DNA of 27,413 bases from a virus: IMG/VR virus record IMGVR_UViG_3300042861_000129, positions 1 to 27,413 of that record; one strand, 5' to 3'. The notes beneath the pieces are model-generated. The model was not told the origin of the DNA and searched no databases. It saw only the letters and a list, made by a program, of their open reading frames with translations. The stretch's first letter is position 1. Every line of letters starts with the position of its first letter. Below, piece after piece: positions 7,189-15,122 of this stretch. The position numbers and the translations under genes are program-made.

Positions 7189-7763
7189 TTTAGAAGTTCT
7201 TTAAGTTGGTTAATGATTTGATTATTCTCGTTTTGCATTAATGCCATTTCGTATTTATCCGCAAAGTAACCTTCGATTGAAAAGCCTTTTACTTCGCCGG
7301 CCTTTACTTTTTTCCAAACGTCGTCGTTGTTTACCTTCATTAAAATCATCCAAGTTCCCTTAGGTAGATCAAAACCGTATAAATTAGCCTTGTCCATTTT
7401 AGGATCGTCAATTATCCACGTTTCAACTACAGACATATCGTCAAGATCAGTAGCGTGCTCTAAGGTTGCGTTGTTTTGGTTTGACTTCATCTGGAATAAA
7501 TGCGAAGCCTTGCGTACTGTATCTTCAGAAAAGTAAATTTCCCACTCGCGTTTTGTCTTTTCGTTTTTGCGGTAAATCTTTTTGTTAGGCGTTAAAGCTG
7601 GGCCCATCAAAATACGCTTCTCTTGATCAATCTCTTTGAGTTGTACTTCGTGTTTTGCTAAAGCGATAAAGTTTTCCTCAATAGCCGGATATTCTACAAC
7701 AGAAACCGCCTCAATGCCGTGCATCGGATCTTTCTCGTCAATTATTAGTTCTATTAGTTCCAT
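7185..7763 (-). CDS. XkdF-like head maturation protease candidate
   Basis: This 192-residue protein opens with ELIIDEKDPMHGIEAVSVVEYPAIEENF and contains GPALTPNKKIYR, ATLEHATDLDDMSVVETWIID and a C-terminal VKAGEVKGFSIEGYFADK. These are landmarks of the PBSX XkdF family, which replaces the HK97-type serine protease in many phages and is thought to process scaffold and capsid. The histidine in LEH (about residue 102) and the serine in GFSIEG (about 165) are plausible catalytic residues by analogy with prohead proteases. It is upstream of scaffold and capsid as expected. Family assignment is good; protease activity is inferred. Confidence 0.8.
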   Translation of the reverse strand: MELIELIIDEKDPMHGIEAVSVVEYPAIEENFIALAKHEVQLKEIDQEKRILMGPALTPNKKIYRKNEKTKREWEIYFSEDTVRKASHLFQMKSNQNNATLEHATDLDDMSVVETWIIDDPKMDKANLYGFDLPKGTWMILMKVNNDDVWKKVKAGEVKGFSIEGYFADKYEMALMQNENNQIINQLKELLK

Positions 7764-7784
7764 AGCCTATAAACTTGTTTTGTT

Positions 7785-9737
7785 TTATAACGTTGCGTTT
7801 TTAATACGGTTCCTATCTAACGCCTGTGCAGAAGTTACCTCACCGCTGACAACATACGCCTGAATTGGTTGCTGCTGAATTTGCGCGAGCTGATTAATAC
7901 CTGAGTTACCTACAACATTGAAAGATGGCGCCTGTACTCCGGTTCCGCCTCCAGAAGATTCGCCGCCGCCAACTGATCCAGAAGGAGCTGCGCCGCCGCC
8001 TAAAGTTTTTAATGCTTTGGCAGTTGCCGCAATATTTGCCGCAATACCTATCCCTGTACTGATATTATTTAGTTTAGTTTCTACTGCTGCTAAAGCTGCT
8101 CCACCCGGAATAGCTGCGTACTTTAATTTTACTGCAGCGTTTGCTGCTTTGTTAGATATAATCATTTTAGCAATACCAATAGCGCTCTCAGCAACCAATG
8201 CCGCCTTCTGCAATCCTTTTTGTTTTTCGAATAAGCTGGCAATTAACTGCAGGCCCTGTGAAGCTACATCTAACTGCTGCATCTGAATTGCAATAATAGC
8301 TTCTGACTTTACTTTTTCGTATTCTACTAATTTATCGTCGCTTTCTTTTTTCTTTCGCTGTTGCTCTTTTAAAAGCTGATCTTCTAACTGCGCCTGCTGA
8401 ATATCCAAAGCCTGTTTGGTAGTATTATATTCAATCTCTGCTTCAAGCCTTGCCGCCGTTCCCTCTTTATGTATATCAATTTGCTCTTGAAGTCTTGCTA
8501 ATTGCAATTCTTTTTCCTGCCCAGAAATATCAATTAGCGTTTGTAGTTTTTGTTCTTCGTCTTTTATAAATTCAGCAGTAGCTTTGTTTTTTTCAATTGC
8601 TAAAGTAGTTTCGCTTTCGGTTCGTGTTTTGGTAAGCTCGTCAGCTTCACGCTGCAGCGCAAGATCATTTGCTAACTGCTCAGATCGCAAGCCTTCAATT
8701 TGAGCTAATACCCCCTGCTTGTTTGCTTGGGCATCTAATAGCGCAACTTGGTTTTCTGTATTTTTGTTTTTATCGTATTCTAACTGAGCAGCTTGAATTT
8801 GTAAAGTTGCCTGAGCTAGCATTGCTTTCTCTTGATCGTCTAAAACATTTTTAAGATCTTCATTAGCCTTCATTCTTTCGCTAATGGAATTGCGTTCTTC
8901 ATCGCGAACTTGGCGTAATTTCTCTGCTGCCCTGTCGTACTTTTCAATTAATACGCCTTGAGCTGCCGCAGCAACTTGAGCTGCGTTTCTTGCATCTACT
9001 AATGCGCTTGCTTGCTCAATAGCTCCTGAAATAGATATCTTGCTGATTTGTTCAACACCCTTAACGCCTAGCGTAACCATTTCTCCAACGGCTTCGCCAA
9101 AGTTTTCGTAGATATCTTTACCTGACTTCATAAAGTCCTTACCTACTTGGTCAATATCTTTTTGAGTTTCTTTAATATTCTTACGGAGTTCCTTTATGGT
9201 CTTCGGGTCTTTGTCTCCCAAGAAAGATTTTTCCCAAGCTAACTGCAATTCTTGAACGCCTAATTTTATTCCATAGAAAGAAAGTTTTAGCGGAGTTAAT
9301 GCAATATTTAATAAACCGCCTAATACTTTACCTAACGCGTTAAAACCTCCGGTTGCTTCATAAGCTGCCTTTACTGCCTGAGAAATTGCGCCAACAGTTT
9401 GATTAAAAAGAATTGATATTGTTTCTAATACTATAGAAAAACCGCGGGCAGTTTCCGAATTGCTTTCAAATGCAGATTTTAGACCAGCTAACGCGCCAAT
9501 GATTAAACCGATGCCCGAAGCCTTTAATGCGGTTCCGATACCCTTAGCTGCAGAACTTAATTTTTTAAAACCTCCGGAGGCGCCATCAGTAGCTGAATCA
9601 GTTTTTTTGATCTCTTTGTTTAACTGCTTAACCCTATCGGTTGAATCGTCTACGTTATTAGCAACTTTTTCGAAATCGTTTGCGACCTGATCAGCATTTG
9701 ATTCTACGTCTATCTTAATTTTTCTTGTCTCGGCCAT
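7785..9737 (-). CDS. Tail tape measure protein
   Basis: The 650-residue product has the typical tape measure layout. A charged N-terminal helix (VANDFEKVANNVDDSTDRVKQLNK) is followed by a hydrophobic glycine/alanine segment (about 60-150, ALKASGIGLIIGALAGLKSAF). Very long coiled-coil regions rich in Q, E, K and A (about 240-480) come next, then a second hydrophobic helix region (about 510-570) and a glycine/serine-rich tail. It sets tail length and is ejected with DNA. By the usual rule of about 1.5 angstrom per residue, 650 residues would give a tail near 100 nm, consistent with a siphovirus. It overlaps the 54-codon gene upstream by 23 bases. Confidence 0.9.
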   Translation of the reverse strand: MAETRKIKIDVESNADQVANDFEKVANNVDDSTDRVKQLNKEIKKTDSATDGASGGFKKLSSAAKGIGTALKASGIGLIIGALAGLKSAFESNSETARGFSIVLETISILFNQTVGAISQAVKAAYEATGGFNALGKVLGGLLNIALTPLKLSFYGIKLGVQELQLAWEKSFLGDKDPKTIKELRKNIKETQKDIDQVGKDFMKSGKDIYENFGEAVGEMVTLGVKGVEQISKISISGAIEQASALVDARNAAQVAAAAQGVLIEKYDRAAEKLRQVRDEERNSISERMKANEDLKNVLDDQEKAMLAQATLQIQAAQLEYDKNKNTENQVALLDAQANKQGVLAQIEGLRSEQLANDLALQREADELTKTRTESETTLAIEKNKATAEFIKDEEQKLQTLIDISGQEKELQLARLQEQIDIHKEGTAARLEAEIEYNTTKQALDIQQAQLEDQLLKEQQRKKKESDDKLVEYEKVKSEAIIAIQMQQLDVASQGLQLIASLFEKQKGLQKAALVAESAIGIAKMIISNKAANAAVKLKYAAIPGGAALAAVETKLNNISTGIGIAANIAATAKALKTLGGGAAPSGSVGGGESSGGGTGVQAPSFNVVGNSGINQLAQIQQQPIQAYVVSGEVTSAQALDRNRIKNATL

Positions 9738-9879
9738 TATATAGTTTTTTTCTTAGTTCTTGTTTCCAGATCTTTTTTGTTGATCCTGTTAATTCGTATT
9801 TACCTTTGGCGATGTCAATCAACTCGGATTCTCCGTAAAAGTCGCTAAGTTGTAGCATTGAAATTATTTGCTTTATCAT
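9715..9879 (-). CDS. 54-residue basic peptide between baseplate and tape measure genes
   Basis: The ATG at 9879 overlaps the TGA of the 755-residue tail gene as ATGA, and the frame runs 54 codons to TAA at 9715-9717, inside the tape measure start. The peptide (MIKQIISMLQLSDFYGESEL...) has an amphipathic helix, a central turn and a basic C-terminus (KKIWKQELRKKLYNGRDKKN). It accounts for the otherwise empty 138 bases here. It looks like a small tail assembly or structural factor, but no family is recognised. Confidence 0.65.
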   Translation of the reverse strand: MIKQIISMLQLSDFYGESELIDIAKGKYELTGSTKKIWKQELRKKLYNGRDKKN

Positions 9880-12143
9880 TGTATAATATAAAAAGATTCA
9901 GTTGTTGTGCTTCCGTCTAAATACGTATATGTAACTACGATAGTGTAAACCGTACCTGCTGCGCCACTCGGTAAGCCTATCGTCAATGAACCGCTTGCAG
10001 TCATCGGATTCGGTGAGAAAGTTACGTCACTATCAGAACACGAAAAAGATGCTTGTACTGCGTTGTTTGGTAGGTTGATCAGGTACTTAACGCTGCCACC
10101 TTCAGTAGATACTTTCGGGTTTGGATTCGTAGAGTTGACAATCGGTCTAAAATCCAAGATGAGTTGTAAGTCTGCGTCTCCTGTAGTTAGGTTCGTTTTC
10201 ATCTCGTTGATGATATACCGCCTGTCTCTGATTACAAGCCTATCGTTTAGCTGCAATCCTGTTAGTAAGCTCACAGGTAGTTTGGCTTTGATGTTAACCA
10301 AACGCTGCTTTAAATTGTAAAGGTTGTACAGGTAGCTAAAATAGTAATTAGCAAATAGCGTGTTTTGTACAGGGTAGTCAAGTATCGCGCTTGTTTCAGG
10401 CGCAAAGTTCAAAGTATAGTCCGTGTTATTGTAGAGCAAATCCTGCCCAAATGGAGTATAATTTACAACTGTCGAATGCCCTCCGCCATCGTTAGCCCAT
10501 TTAAAATCGCAATCTAAAACGCGATACTGATAAAGTAAAACAGGTTTAGGTATGTATGGCGTAAATTCAGAGTTCAAAGAGTAACCTACCTGCAGTTGCT
10601 GCGTTCCGTTAAACTTTTGTTGTAGCAGGTTTTCAAAAGGCAACTCAACCGTAAATTCACCACCGTCGTAGTTATATTGGTAACTTGTATCTCCGTAGCT
10701 TCTGCTGAAAGTCTGCGAAAAGTTTTTGTTTAGAAAGCACTCGGAATCTTGGTACTTAAATGCAATCTTTTTGTAGAGCGGCATCCTTGCGTGTTCAATC
10801 GTATTTACGTCAACATATTCAGAAACGTCTACAACTGCGCCTTTGCTATACCAGTCATCTAATGGCTCAACCCAATACTCACCGTCCGTGATTGAGTAAA
10901 CAGTCATATTGAATACCTTGAGAATCCCTGCGAAGAAATCCGCTATTTTCATTACAGGCGCATTTGCTGAAAGGTCAACTGTTAGCGTTACTGTTAGATC
11001 ATCATAAACTACCGTTAAATAATCCGTGTTTAATGAACCTGCCGTAATATAATCAACCTCGTATCTTAATTCCGAATCAATAACGTTTGCGCCTTCCGTT
11101 CTAATATTGAAAGTATACGCAACATTTAAGCCCGTAGTTTGGTTTATAGCGTCAAGCGTATAAGTTCCCGTTCCAAAACCTGTGATAGTGTTGTATAGGT
11201 TTCCGTTTTGGTAAATATCAATGCTATAATTAGCCGAAGTTGTCGTTGCCGTTACCTCGTAAACCAATCGGTGAGTAATAACACCTGCTAGTTCTTGAAC
11301 TTGTATTGTGTTTGTAGCTGATGTGTAAGCGTTCGTTAAATCGTAGTTTGTAAACGTAGGCGTAATTGTATCAGCAGTCAATCCGTATGCAAGGGAATAC
11401 TGAACTAAAACCTCCTTGCCTTTGTACCACAAAAACAAATCAGTGAACCGCTCATCTTGTAAGAAAGCGCCCGAAAATGTTATTCCGTACTTTGCTGCAA
11501 TTAAATCAAATATTCTTGCAACTCGGAATGCAGGGAATAATTCGTTTTTATTTATAGCCCCCGAATTTGTATGGATATCGTTTTGAGTTAATACCGCAGT
11601 AAGCCAGTTTGGTAGCGGTGCGTTTGGAGGCACTGCCTGATACTCCCAAATGCGATTTGAAGTGATTAGCGGGTACTTTACATCGTAGGTATTACTTCCA
11701 TCCTCAATGCGCGCTAAAACCTCCGCAGAAGTAAATTCGTGAGCGTAATCAGTATAGTCTAAATCCGAAAGCAAATCCTCGCCAAAGGTATCTTTAAGCG
11801 TTACTCCTTCTCCGTAAAATGTTAGCTTGTACGAACTCGGTTTTCCGTTGGTTAGTGTTGCTCCGTCTAATTGTACTTTTCCCTTACGAAATGTAGTTAG
11901 GTTGATTTCTATATATGCGTCTTTTCGTAGGTTATTGTCCGTTGTGAAATCAATATCTGAATTATACCAATGTTGAAAGCATACGTTATTGTGATCAGAA
12001 GCCGGAACCGTGAAGCCTTGAGAAAAATCAGTAAATGTCTTTGAGATGTCTTGGACATTTTGGATAGAGCTTGTTACCTGTATCTGCTCGTCATTGAATA
12101 ACTCAATGCGGTTGCCTTCTATGTAGAGTTGTACCTTTCTCAT
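9876..12143 (-). CDS. Large baseplate/distal tail protein
   Basis: The 755-residue protein begins MRKVQLYIEGNRIELFNDEQ and contains ISKTFTDFSQGFTVPASDHNN (about 33-53) and LKDTFGEDLLSDLDY (about 115-129), signatures of a large tail protein common in Bacteroidetes phages. The middle (about 240-400) is beta-rich. Residues 400-660 resemble a hub-like region ending in RLVIRDRRYIINEMKTNLTTGDADLQL. The last 70 residues look like an Ig-like domain (FSPNPMTASGSLTIGLPSGA). It probably sits at the tail tip as distal tail/hub protein. Its start overlaps the preceding gene's stop as TAATG. Confidence 0.75.
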   Translation of the reverse strand: MRKVQLYIEGNRIELFNDEQIQVTSSIQNVQDISKTFTDFSQGFTVPASDHNNVCFQHWYNSDIDFTTDNNLRKDAYIEINLTTFRKGKVQLDGATLTNGKPSSYKLTFYGEGVTLKDTFGEDLLSDLDYTDYAHEFTSAEVLARIEDGSNTYDVKYPLITSNRIWEYQAVPPNAPLPNWLTAVLTQNDIHTNSGAINKNELFPAFRVARIFDLIAAKYGITFSGAFLQDERFTDLFLWYKGKEVLVQYSLAYGLTADTITPTFTNYDLTNAYTSATNTIQVQELAGVITHRLVYEVTATTTSANYSIDIYQNGNLYNTITGFGTGTYTLDAINQTTGLNVAYTFNIRTEGANVIDSELRYEVDYITAGSLNTDYLTVVYDDLTVTLTVDLSANAPVMKIADFFAGILKVFNMTVYSITDGEYWVEPLDDWYSKGAVVDVSEYVDVNTIEHARMPLYKKIAFKYQDSECFLNKNFSQTFSRSYGDTSYQYNYDGGEFTVELPFENLLQQKFNGTQQLQVGYSLNSEFTPYIPKPVLLYQYRVLDCDFKWANDGGGHSTVVNYTPFGQDLLYNNTDYTLNFAPETSAILDYPVQNTLFANYYFSYLYNLYNLKQRLVNIKAKLPVSLLTGLQLNDRLVIRDRRYIINEMKTNLTTGDADLQLILDFRPIVNSTNPNPKVSTEGGSVKYLINLPNNAVQASFSCSDSDVTFSPNPMTASGSLTIGLPSGAAGTVYTIVVTYTYLDGSTTTESFYIIQ

Positions 12144-13192
12144 TAGACTACTGAATTGATAACGTCATAAGCAAATTCAAACTCTAGTTGGTAATTGATC
12201 AGCTTAGTATTTATGCTTTTGAATAACTCCGTGTTTTTGGTGTTTAGTTTAGCAGGCATTTTGTTGATCAGGATTCTTTCAGATAGCATCAACTGCTGAA
12301 TAACCTCCTTAAAACTTTCGCTTACCCAATCCGTATTCACGCGAATCATCTTCTTTCCGTTGGCATTAAAGACCGCTCTCTGGCCTTCTAAAGTTGAGTA
12401 GTTAGGGTAGCGAGTTTGCATCAAATTATACTCCGTGTTTTCAATTCCCAAGCTATCGTTGCTTGCTTTAAAAAACCATTCACGTTGCCAAGCTCCAAAC
12501 TTGTTGACAAAGTCTAATTGAACCGGAGTATACTTACATTCAATTTTAGGTTGAAACGTAGCCGTAAACAATACCGCTGCGCTGCCGTCAATGATTTCTA
12601 ACTTATTCCCTACTGCAGCATAGGCTGATAGAACTCTTGGAATGTCTCTCCACACGTTATTAGTAAGACCTGTAGTTGTTGTAGCTCCTGTTGCAAGGTT
12701 CGTGTATTTGGCAGAGTTTCCGCTACCTGTGTATAGCGTTAGCCATCCGTACTCACCGCTTAAATCATAGTTGTAGGTATATGTGCCTGATGAAAGTAAA
12801 TAGTTTCCTAGCGCAGGATTGTAGCCTTCTTCATAGTATCCGTAGCCGTCAACACCAAAATGCGTTTGAGTAGAACCTACCTGAACAAAAGACGTGCTGA
12901 TTTTCTTGAATAGCTTTAAGCCTACGTTGCACCATTGCGTTGAAGGAGTAGCCGTAAATACGTTTGTAATGGTTTGTAGTGTGTCGTGGTCTATGTATTC
13001 GCGGATATAAGGCGAAACATCGTAGTAAGTCGCAGGATTGTTTGAGCTTGGTATCTTCTTGCTTAAAGTGTAAGTAGGTGAAGCAGGCATTGAACCTGTA
13101 CCATTCCAAAGGAATATTTGCAGCTTGGTTTCTATCTGCGAGGTTTCGTTTATTGTAACTATGTACGGATTCCGTGCGTTAATTGTTGCCAT
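12143..13192 (-). CDS. Tail/baseplate protein
   Basis: This 349-residue protein starts MATINARNPYIVTIN. Its N-terminal half (about 1-120) has beta strands and YDVSPYIREYID; the middle is rich in Y, G, T and S. A conserved-looking C-terminal part includes KYTPVQLDFVNKFGAWQREWFF (about 225-246) and YQLEFEFAYD. Such proteins accompany the large distal tail protein in Bacteroidetes phages and are probably baseplate or tail-tip components. There is no signal peptide or membrane segment. It is coupled at both ends by TAATG overlaps, suggesting stoichiometric production with its neighbours. Confidence 0.7.
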   Translation of the reverse strand: MATINARNPYIVTINETSQIETKLQIFLWNGTGSMPASPTYTLSKKIPSSNNPATYYDVSPYIREYIDHDTLQTITNVFTATPSTQWCNVGLKLFKKISTSFVQVGSTQTHFGVDGYGYYEEGYNPALGNYLLSSGTYTYNYDLSGEYGWLTLYTGSGNSAKYTNLATGATTTTGLTNNVWRDIPRVLSAYAAVGNKLEIIDGSAAVLFTATFQPKIECKYTPVQLDFVNKFGAWQREWFFKASNDSLGIENTEYNLMQTRYPNYSTLEGQRAVFNANGKKMIRVNTDWVSESFKEVIQQLMLSERILINKMPAKLNTKNTELFKSINTKLINYQLEFEFAYDVINSVV

Positions 13193-13731
13193 TATTTCTT
13201 AAGTATATTGTCAATTTGTTGATCAAATAGTTTTTCTGCATCCAGAGCGAAAGATTGCACTAACTCATCCGGAAGGTTTTTATAAGCAGCTTCAAAAGGT
13301 TTAGTAAAAAACATACTGGGCCTGATTCCTTTATTGTAAATTCCGCGAGCGATTAGAAACGCAGTTGATTCGTAGCTTAAAAACTTACCTGTCTTTTTAT
13401 CCTTGAATTGAAATCTGCGCTTTCGTACCCATTCTTTAATACCTTCAGTTAGTCCGCCTTTTTTTCCGGTACCTGATCCGAATTTAAACGGTGAGTTAGG
13501 AGCTTTTTCAGAACTAGATTTACCTTTGACGCCTAGATCTTGATAGGCGCCGTAATCTTCCATATAAAACTGCAGCGAGAAACTGTTAGGCATTGCTTTA
13601 ACATCTCCTTTAATGGAGTTATAAAGCTTCTTTGATACATTCCTATTCTTGTTTGTTAAATTGCGCTTAGAAACGCTAACAACGTGGTTACGGAATCTTT
13701 CAAGCGCCTTCTGTACCTCCTGCTTTTCCAT
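13192..13731 (-). CDS. HK97 gp10-like tail-completion/neck protein
   Basis: This 179-residue basic protein has an N-terminal helix, then SKKLYNSIKGDV and a strand followed by YGAYQDLGVKGK (about 61-72), matching the HK97 gp10 pattern (YAxxxExGT). Next come a glycine/serine-rich loop, a helical IKEWVRKRRFQF segment and AFLIARGIYNKGIRPSMFF (about 124-142), typical of the family (ar.I...G..p.pF). Gp10-like proteins lie at the head-tail interface. Linked by TAATG to both neighbours. Good family fit; precise location in the virion inferred. Confidence 0.8.
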   Translation of the reverse strand: MEKQEVQKALERFRNHVVSVSKRNLTNKNRNVSKKLYNSIKGDVKAMPNSFSLQFYMEDYGAYQDLGVKGKSSSEKAPNSPFKFGSGTGKKGGLTEGIKEWVRKRRFQFKDKKTGKFLSYESTAFLIARGIYNKGIRPSMFFTKPFEAAYKNLPDELVQSFALDAEKLFDQQIDNILKK

Positions 13732-14183
13732 TAGCAGATAGTCATTTCATTAGGTACCACTAAATCGAAAGTCATTGCCCAACCTGCAAGGTTATTCTCA
13801 AAGCGTTCAGCAAAAGGTTCTAACGTTACCGCTTCTTCAATCTGTACTTTCTGATCCCAAATGCTACCTGCCTTCATTAGTTTGTAGGCTCTGATCAATA
13901 CGGAATGCATTGCGTTTAAAGCATCCGTTTCATTATCCATACCATAAAACAGATCTGTATCGTTTTCCTTTGTTATGTCGACTATATCCATAGCCATAAT
14001 AGTAACATTGTAACGTATTACAAATTCCTCAGCAGTTGAACTGTTTACCATTATGTGAACTAACGGAAAGATTGTTTTCTTGTCCAGATCAATACCGAAT
14101 ATATCTCCCTGAGAAATTTGGTTTACTATTGGATCGCCATTAAAATGCAGGCGCAAAGTTTCTAATGTTTGGTAGTAGTTCAT
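13731..14183 (-). CDS. Tail terminator-like protein
   Basis: This 150-residue protein begins MNYYQTLETLRLHFNGDPIV, with IFGIDLDKKTIFPLVHIMVNSS (about 28-49), a strand-rich middle (VIRYNVTIMAMDIVDI) and a helix near LNAMHSVLIRAYKLM. The order helix, beta hairpin, helix and size suit tail terminator or neck proteins of the gpU/gp17 type, which cap the tail tube. It lies next to the gp10-like gene and right after the chaperone, where such genes are common. Its ATG overlaps the -1 frame stop of the chaperone as ATGA. The family is inferred, not recognised with certainty. Confidence 0.6.
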   Translation of the reverse strand: MNYYQTLETLRLHFNGDPIVNQISQGDIFGIDLDKKTIFPLVHIMVNSSTAEEFVIRYNVTIMAMDIVDITKENDTDLFYGMDNETDALNAMHSVLIRAYKLMKAGSIWDQKVQIEEAVTLEPFAERFENNLAGWAMTFDLVVPNEMTIC

Positions 14184-14943
14184 CGTCTTAGTTGGCGTTC
14201 AAAGATTCTTTTTTCAATTTCGTTTTTTTGGTGTTCAAACGTGAGATACGTGAGACATTTAAGTAGTCCGAGCTTGGTAACTTCATCGAATTTAGTAACG
14301 TCTCCCTTAGCGATTCCATATATACTTTGATACCATCCCCATTGTTTTGCAAATTGAGCTGTTTCGCTAAAGTCGTTGACAGGCTCGGATCCTTCTTGAT
14401 TTCCTTCTCCAAATAGTTCAGGGTAGCCGCTAGTAATTCGTTGCTTAAATTGTAAAAAAAAACCGATGCTGCTATACAAACATCAAGCGGAGCGTACTGC
14501 ATCAACTCCTGATATTCTTTTGTTCCGGAGTATTCCTGTATCTCGTACTTGTCTTTGATTCGTTTTTTGATAGGCCTGTACATTACTGCCATTGCCTTGT
14601 TAAAACTATCCCAGCTTTGCAAATGATTTTCTAAATCTACGTACTCGCCAAAAGTAATATCTTCAAGGTTAGGTATAAATCCAAACTCAATATCTCCAAT
14701 TTTAAAGGTCTGCTGAAATTTAGGCTTCTGTTCGAATAGCTGCGTGAAGTGCGCTACCATTTCGTTTAGTGAAGTAAGCTTTATTTTGGCTACATCAATC
14801 AACCGGATTCCGCAAAAGATTTCGATCATCTTCTGGGCTACAAATTCCTCATCGTTGGAACCTTCCTGTACTTTTAGGAAATCTACGTAATTCTTTAACG
14901 GAATTTCGTTTAATGAAGTAGGTACGTTTATTTGCAATTCCAT
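14180..14943 (-). CDS. Tail assembly chaperone, -1 frameshift product (GT-like)
   Basis: Shared residues 1-163 are followed, after a -1 slip at the T run (14462-14454), by 91 residues read from 14455 to the stop at 14180-14182, giving 254 residues. The -1 part contains QWGWYQSIYGIAKGDVTKFDEV and LGLLKCLTYLTFEHQKNEIE in two consecutive stretches, characteristic of the T domain of tail chaperones in Bacteroidetes phages. G and GT proteins bind the tape measure and recruit tail tube subunits. Codon third positions in this frame are A/T-biased like the rest of the phage. The stop is fused to the next start as ATGA. An ATG at 14479 exists but would waste the shared N-terminus. Confidence 0.7.
14188..14943 (-). 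CDS. Tail assembly chaperone, zero-frame product (G-like)
   Basis: The unshifted reading gives 251 residues. Residues 1-163 hold the chaperone-like body (ELQINVPTSLNEIPLKNYVDF at the start, IGDIEFGFIPNLEDITFGEYVDLENHL in mid-part). After the slip site it continues 88 residues (YNLSNELLAATLNYLEKE..., ending ISRLNTKKTKLKKESLNAN) to TAA at 14188-14190. In this part third positions are much richer in G/C than is usual for this phage, so this tail may be an overprinted frame rather than the conserved one. It is still open over the full overlap, so a stable long G form is possible. Confidence 0.65.
   Translation of the reverse strand: MELQINVPTSLNEIPLKNYVDFLKVQEGSNDEEFVAQKMIEIFCGIRLIDVAKIKLTSLNEMVAHFTQLFEQKPKFQQTFKIGDIEFGFIPNLEDITFGEYVDLENHLQSWDSFNKAMAVMYRPIKKRIKDKYEIQEYSGTKEYQELMQYAPLDVCIAASVFFYNLSNELLAATLNYLEKEIKKDPSLSTTLAKQLNLQNNGDGIKVYMESLRETLLNSMKLPSSDYLNVSRISRLNTKKTKLKKESLNAN
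14455..14461 (-). promoter_or_regulatory. -1 ribosomal frameshift slippery heptamer T_TTT_TTT
   Basis: Codons 161-163 of the chaperone read GTT TTT TTT within nine consecutive T residues (14462-14454). This gives a perfect X_XXY_YYZ slippery heptamer in the zero frame, followed by TAC. Slipping back one base joins the two chaperone frames exactly. The same nine-T run could also cause transcriptional slippage. I did not find a clear downstream stem by eye. Confidence 0.7.
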
Positions 14944-14954
14944 ATCTGTATAAC

Positions 14955-15122
14955 TTATTTTTTGTTTTGTTGTTGCACGTAATTAAATGCTTCCCTGAGC
15001 ATTGTTAAATGTTCCCTTAATCTGTTAGGGTTATTGAAAACTATTTTAATCCGTCTTCCTGTATGCTTCTGTATATAAAGCTCTACCAAATGGCACATTG
15101 CTTCTGTATAGTTCTCTGACAT
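14955..15122 (-). CDS. 55-residue peptide between terminase and tail chaperone
   Basis: The ATG at 15122 is fused to the terminase stop as TAATG, and the frame runs 55 codons to TAA at 14955-14957, ending 11 bases before the chaperone start. The product (MSENYTEAMCHLVELYIQKH...) is helical and basic, with a short TGRRIKIVFNNPNRL strand-loop in the middle and a glutamine/lysine-rich end. No family is recognised. The start context and the way it fills the gap support a real gene. Confidence 0.65.
   Translation of the reverse strand: MSENYTEAMCHLVELYIQKHTGRRIKIVFNNPNRLREHLTMLREAFNYVQQQNKK

Noticed and set aside
7918-8286. Plus-strand open frame opposite the tape measure end
   Set aside because: The proline/alanine-rich product mirrors the glycine/serine and alanine codons of the tape measure on the other strand. 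All supported genes lie on the minus strand.
9738-9875. Regulatory gap before the tape measure
   Set aside because: The stretch is occupied by the 54-codon gene at 9715-9879, so no non-coding region of note remains.
12849-13109. Minus-strand frame inside the 349-residue tail gene
   Set aside because: It lies wholly within a well supported gene in another frame and has no recognisable pattern or coupling.
14180-14479. Separate 99-residue gene starting at ATG 14479
   Set aside because: The same frame joins the chaperone exactly at the T_TTT_TTT site, and its first residues before the slip do not look like a natural start. A frameshift product explains it better, although an internal start cannot be excluded.
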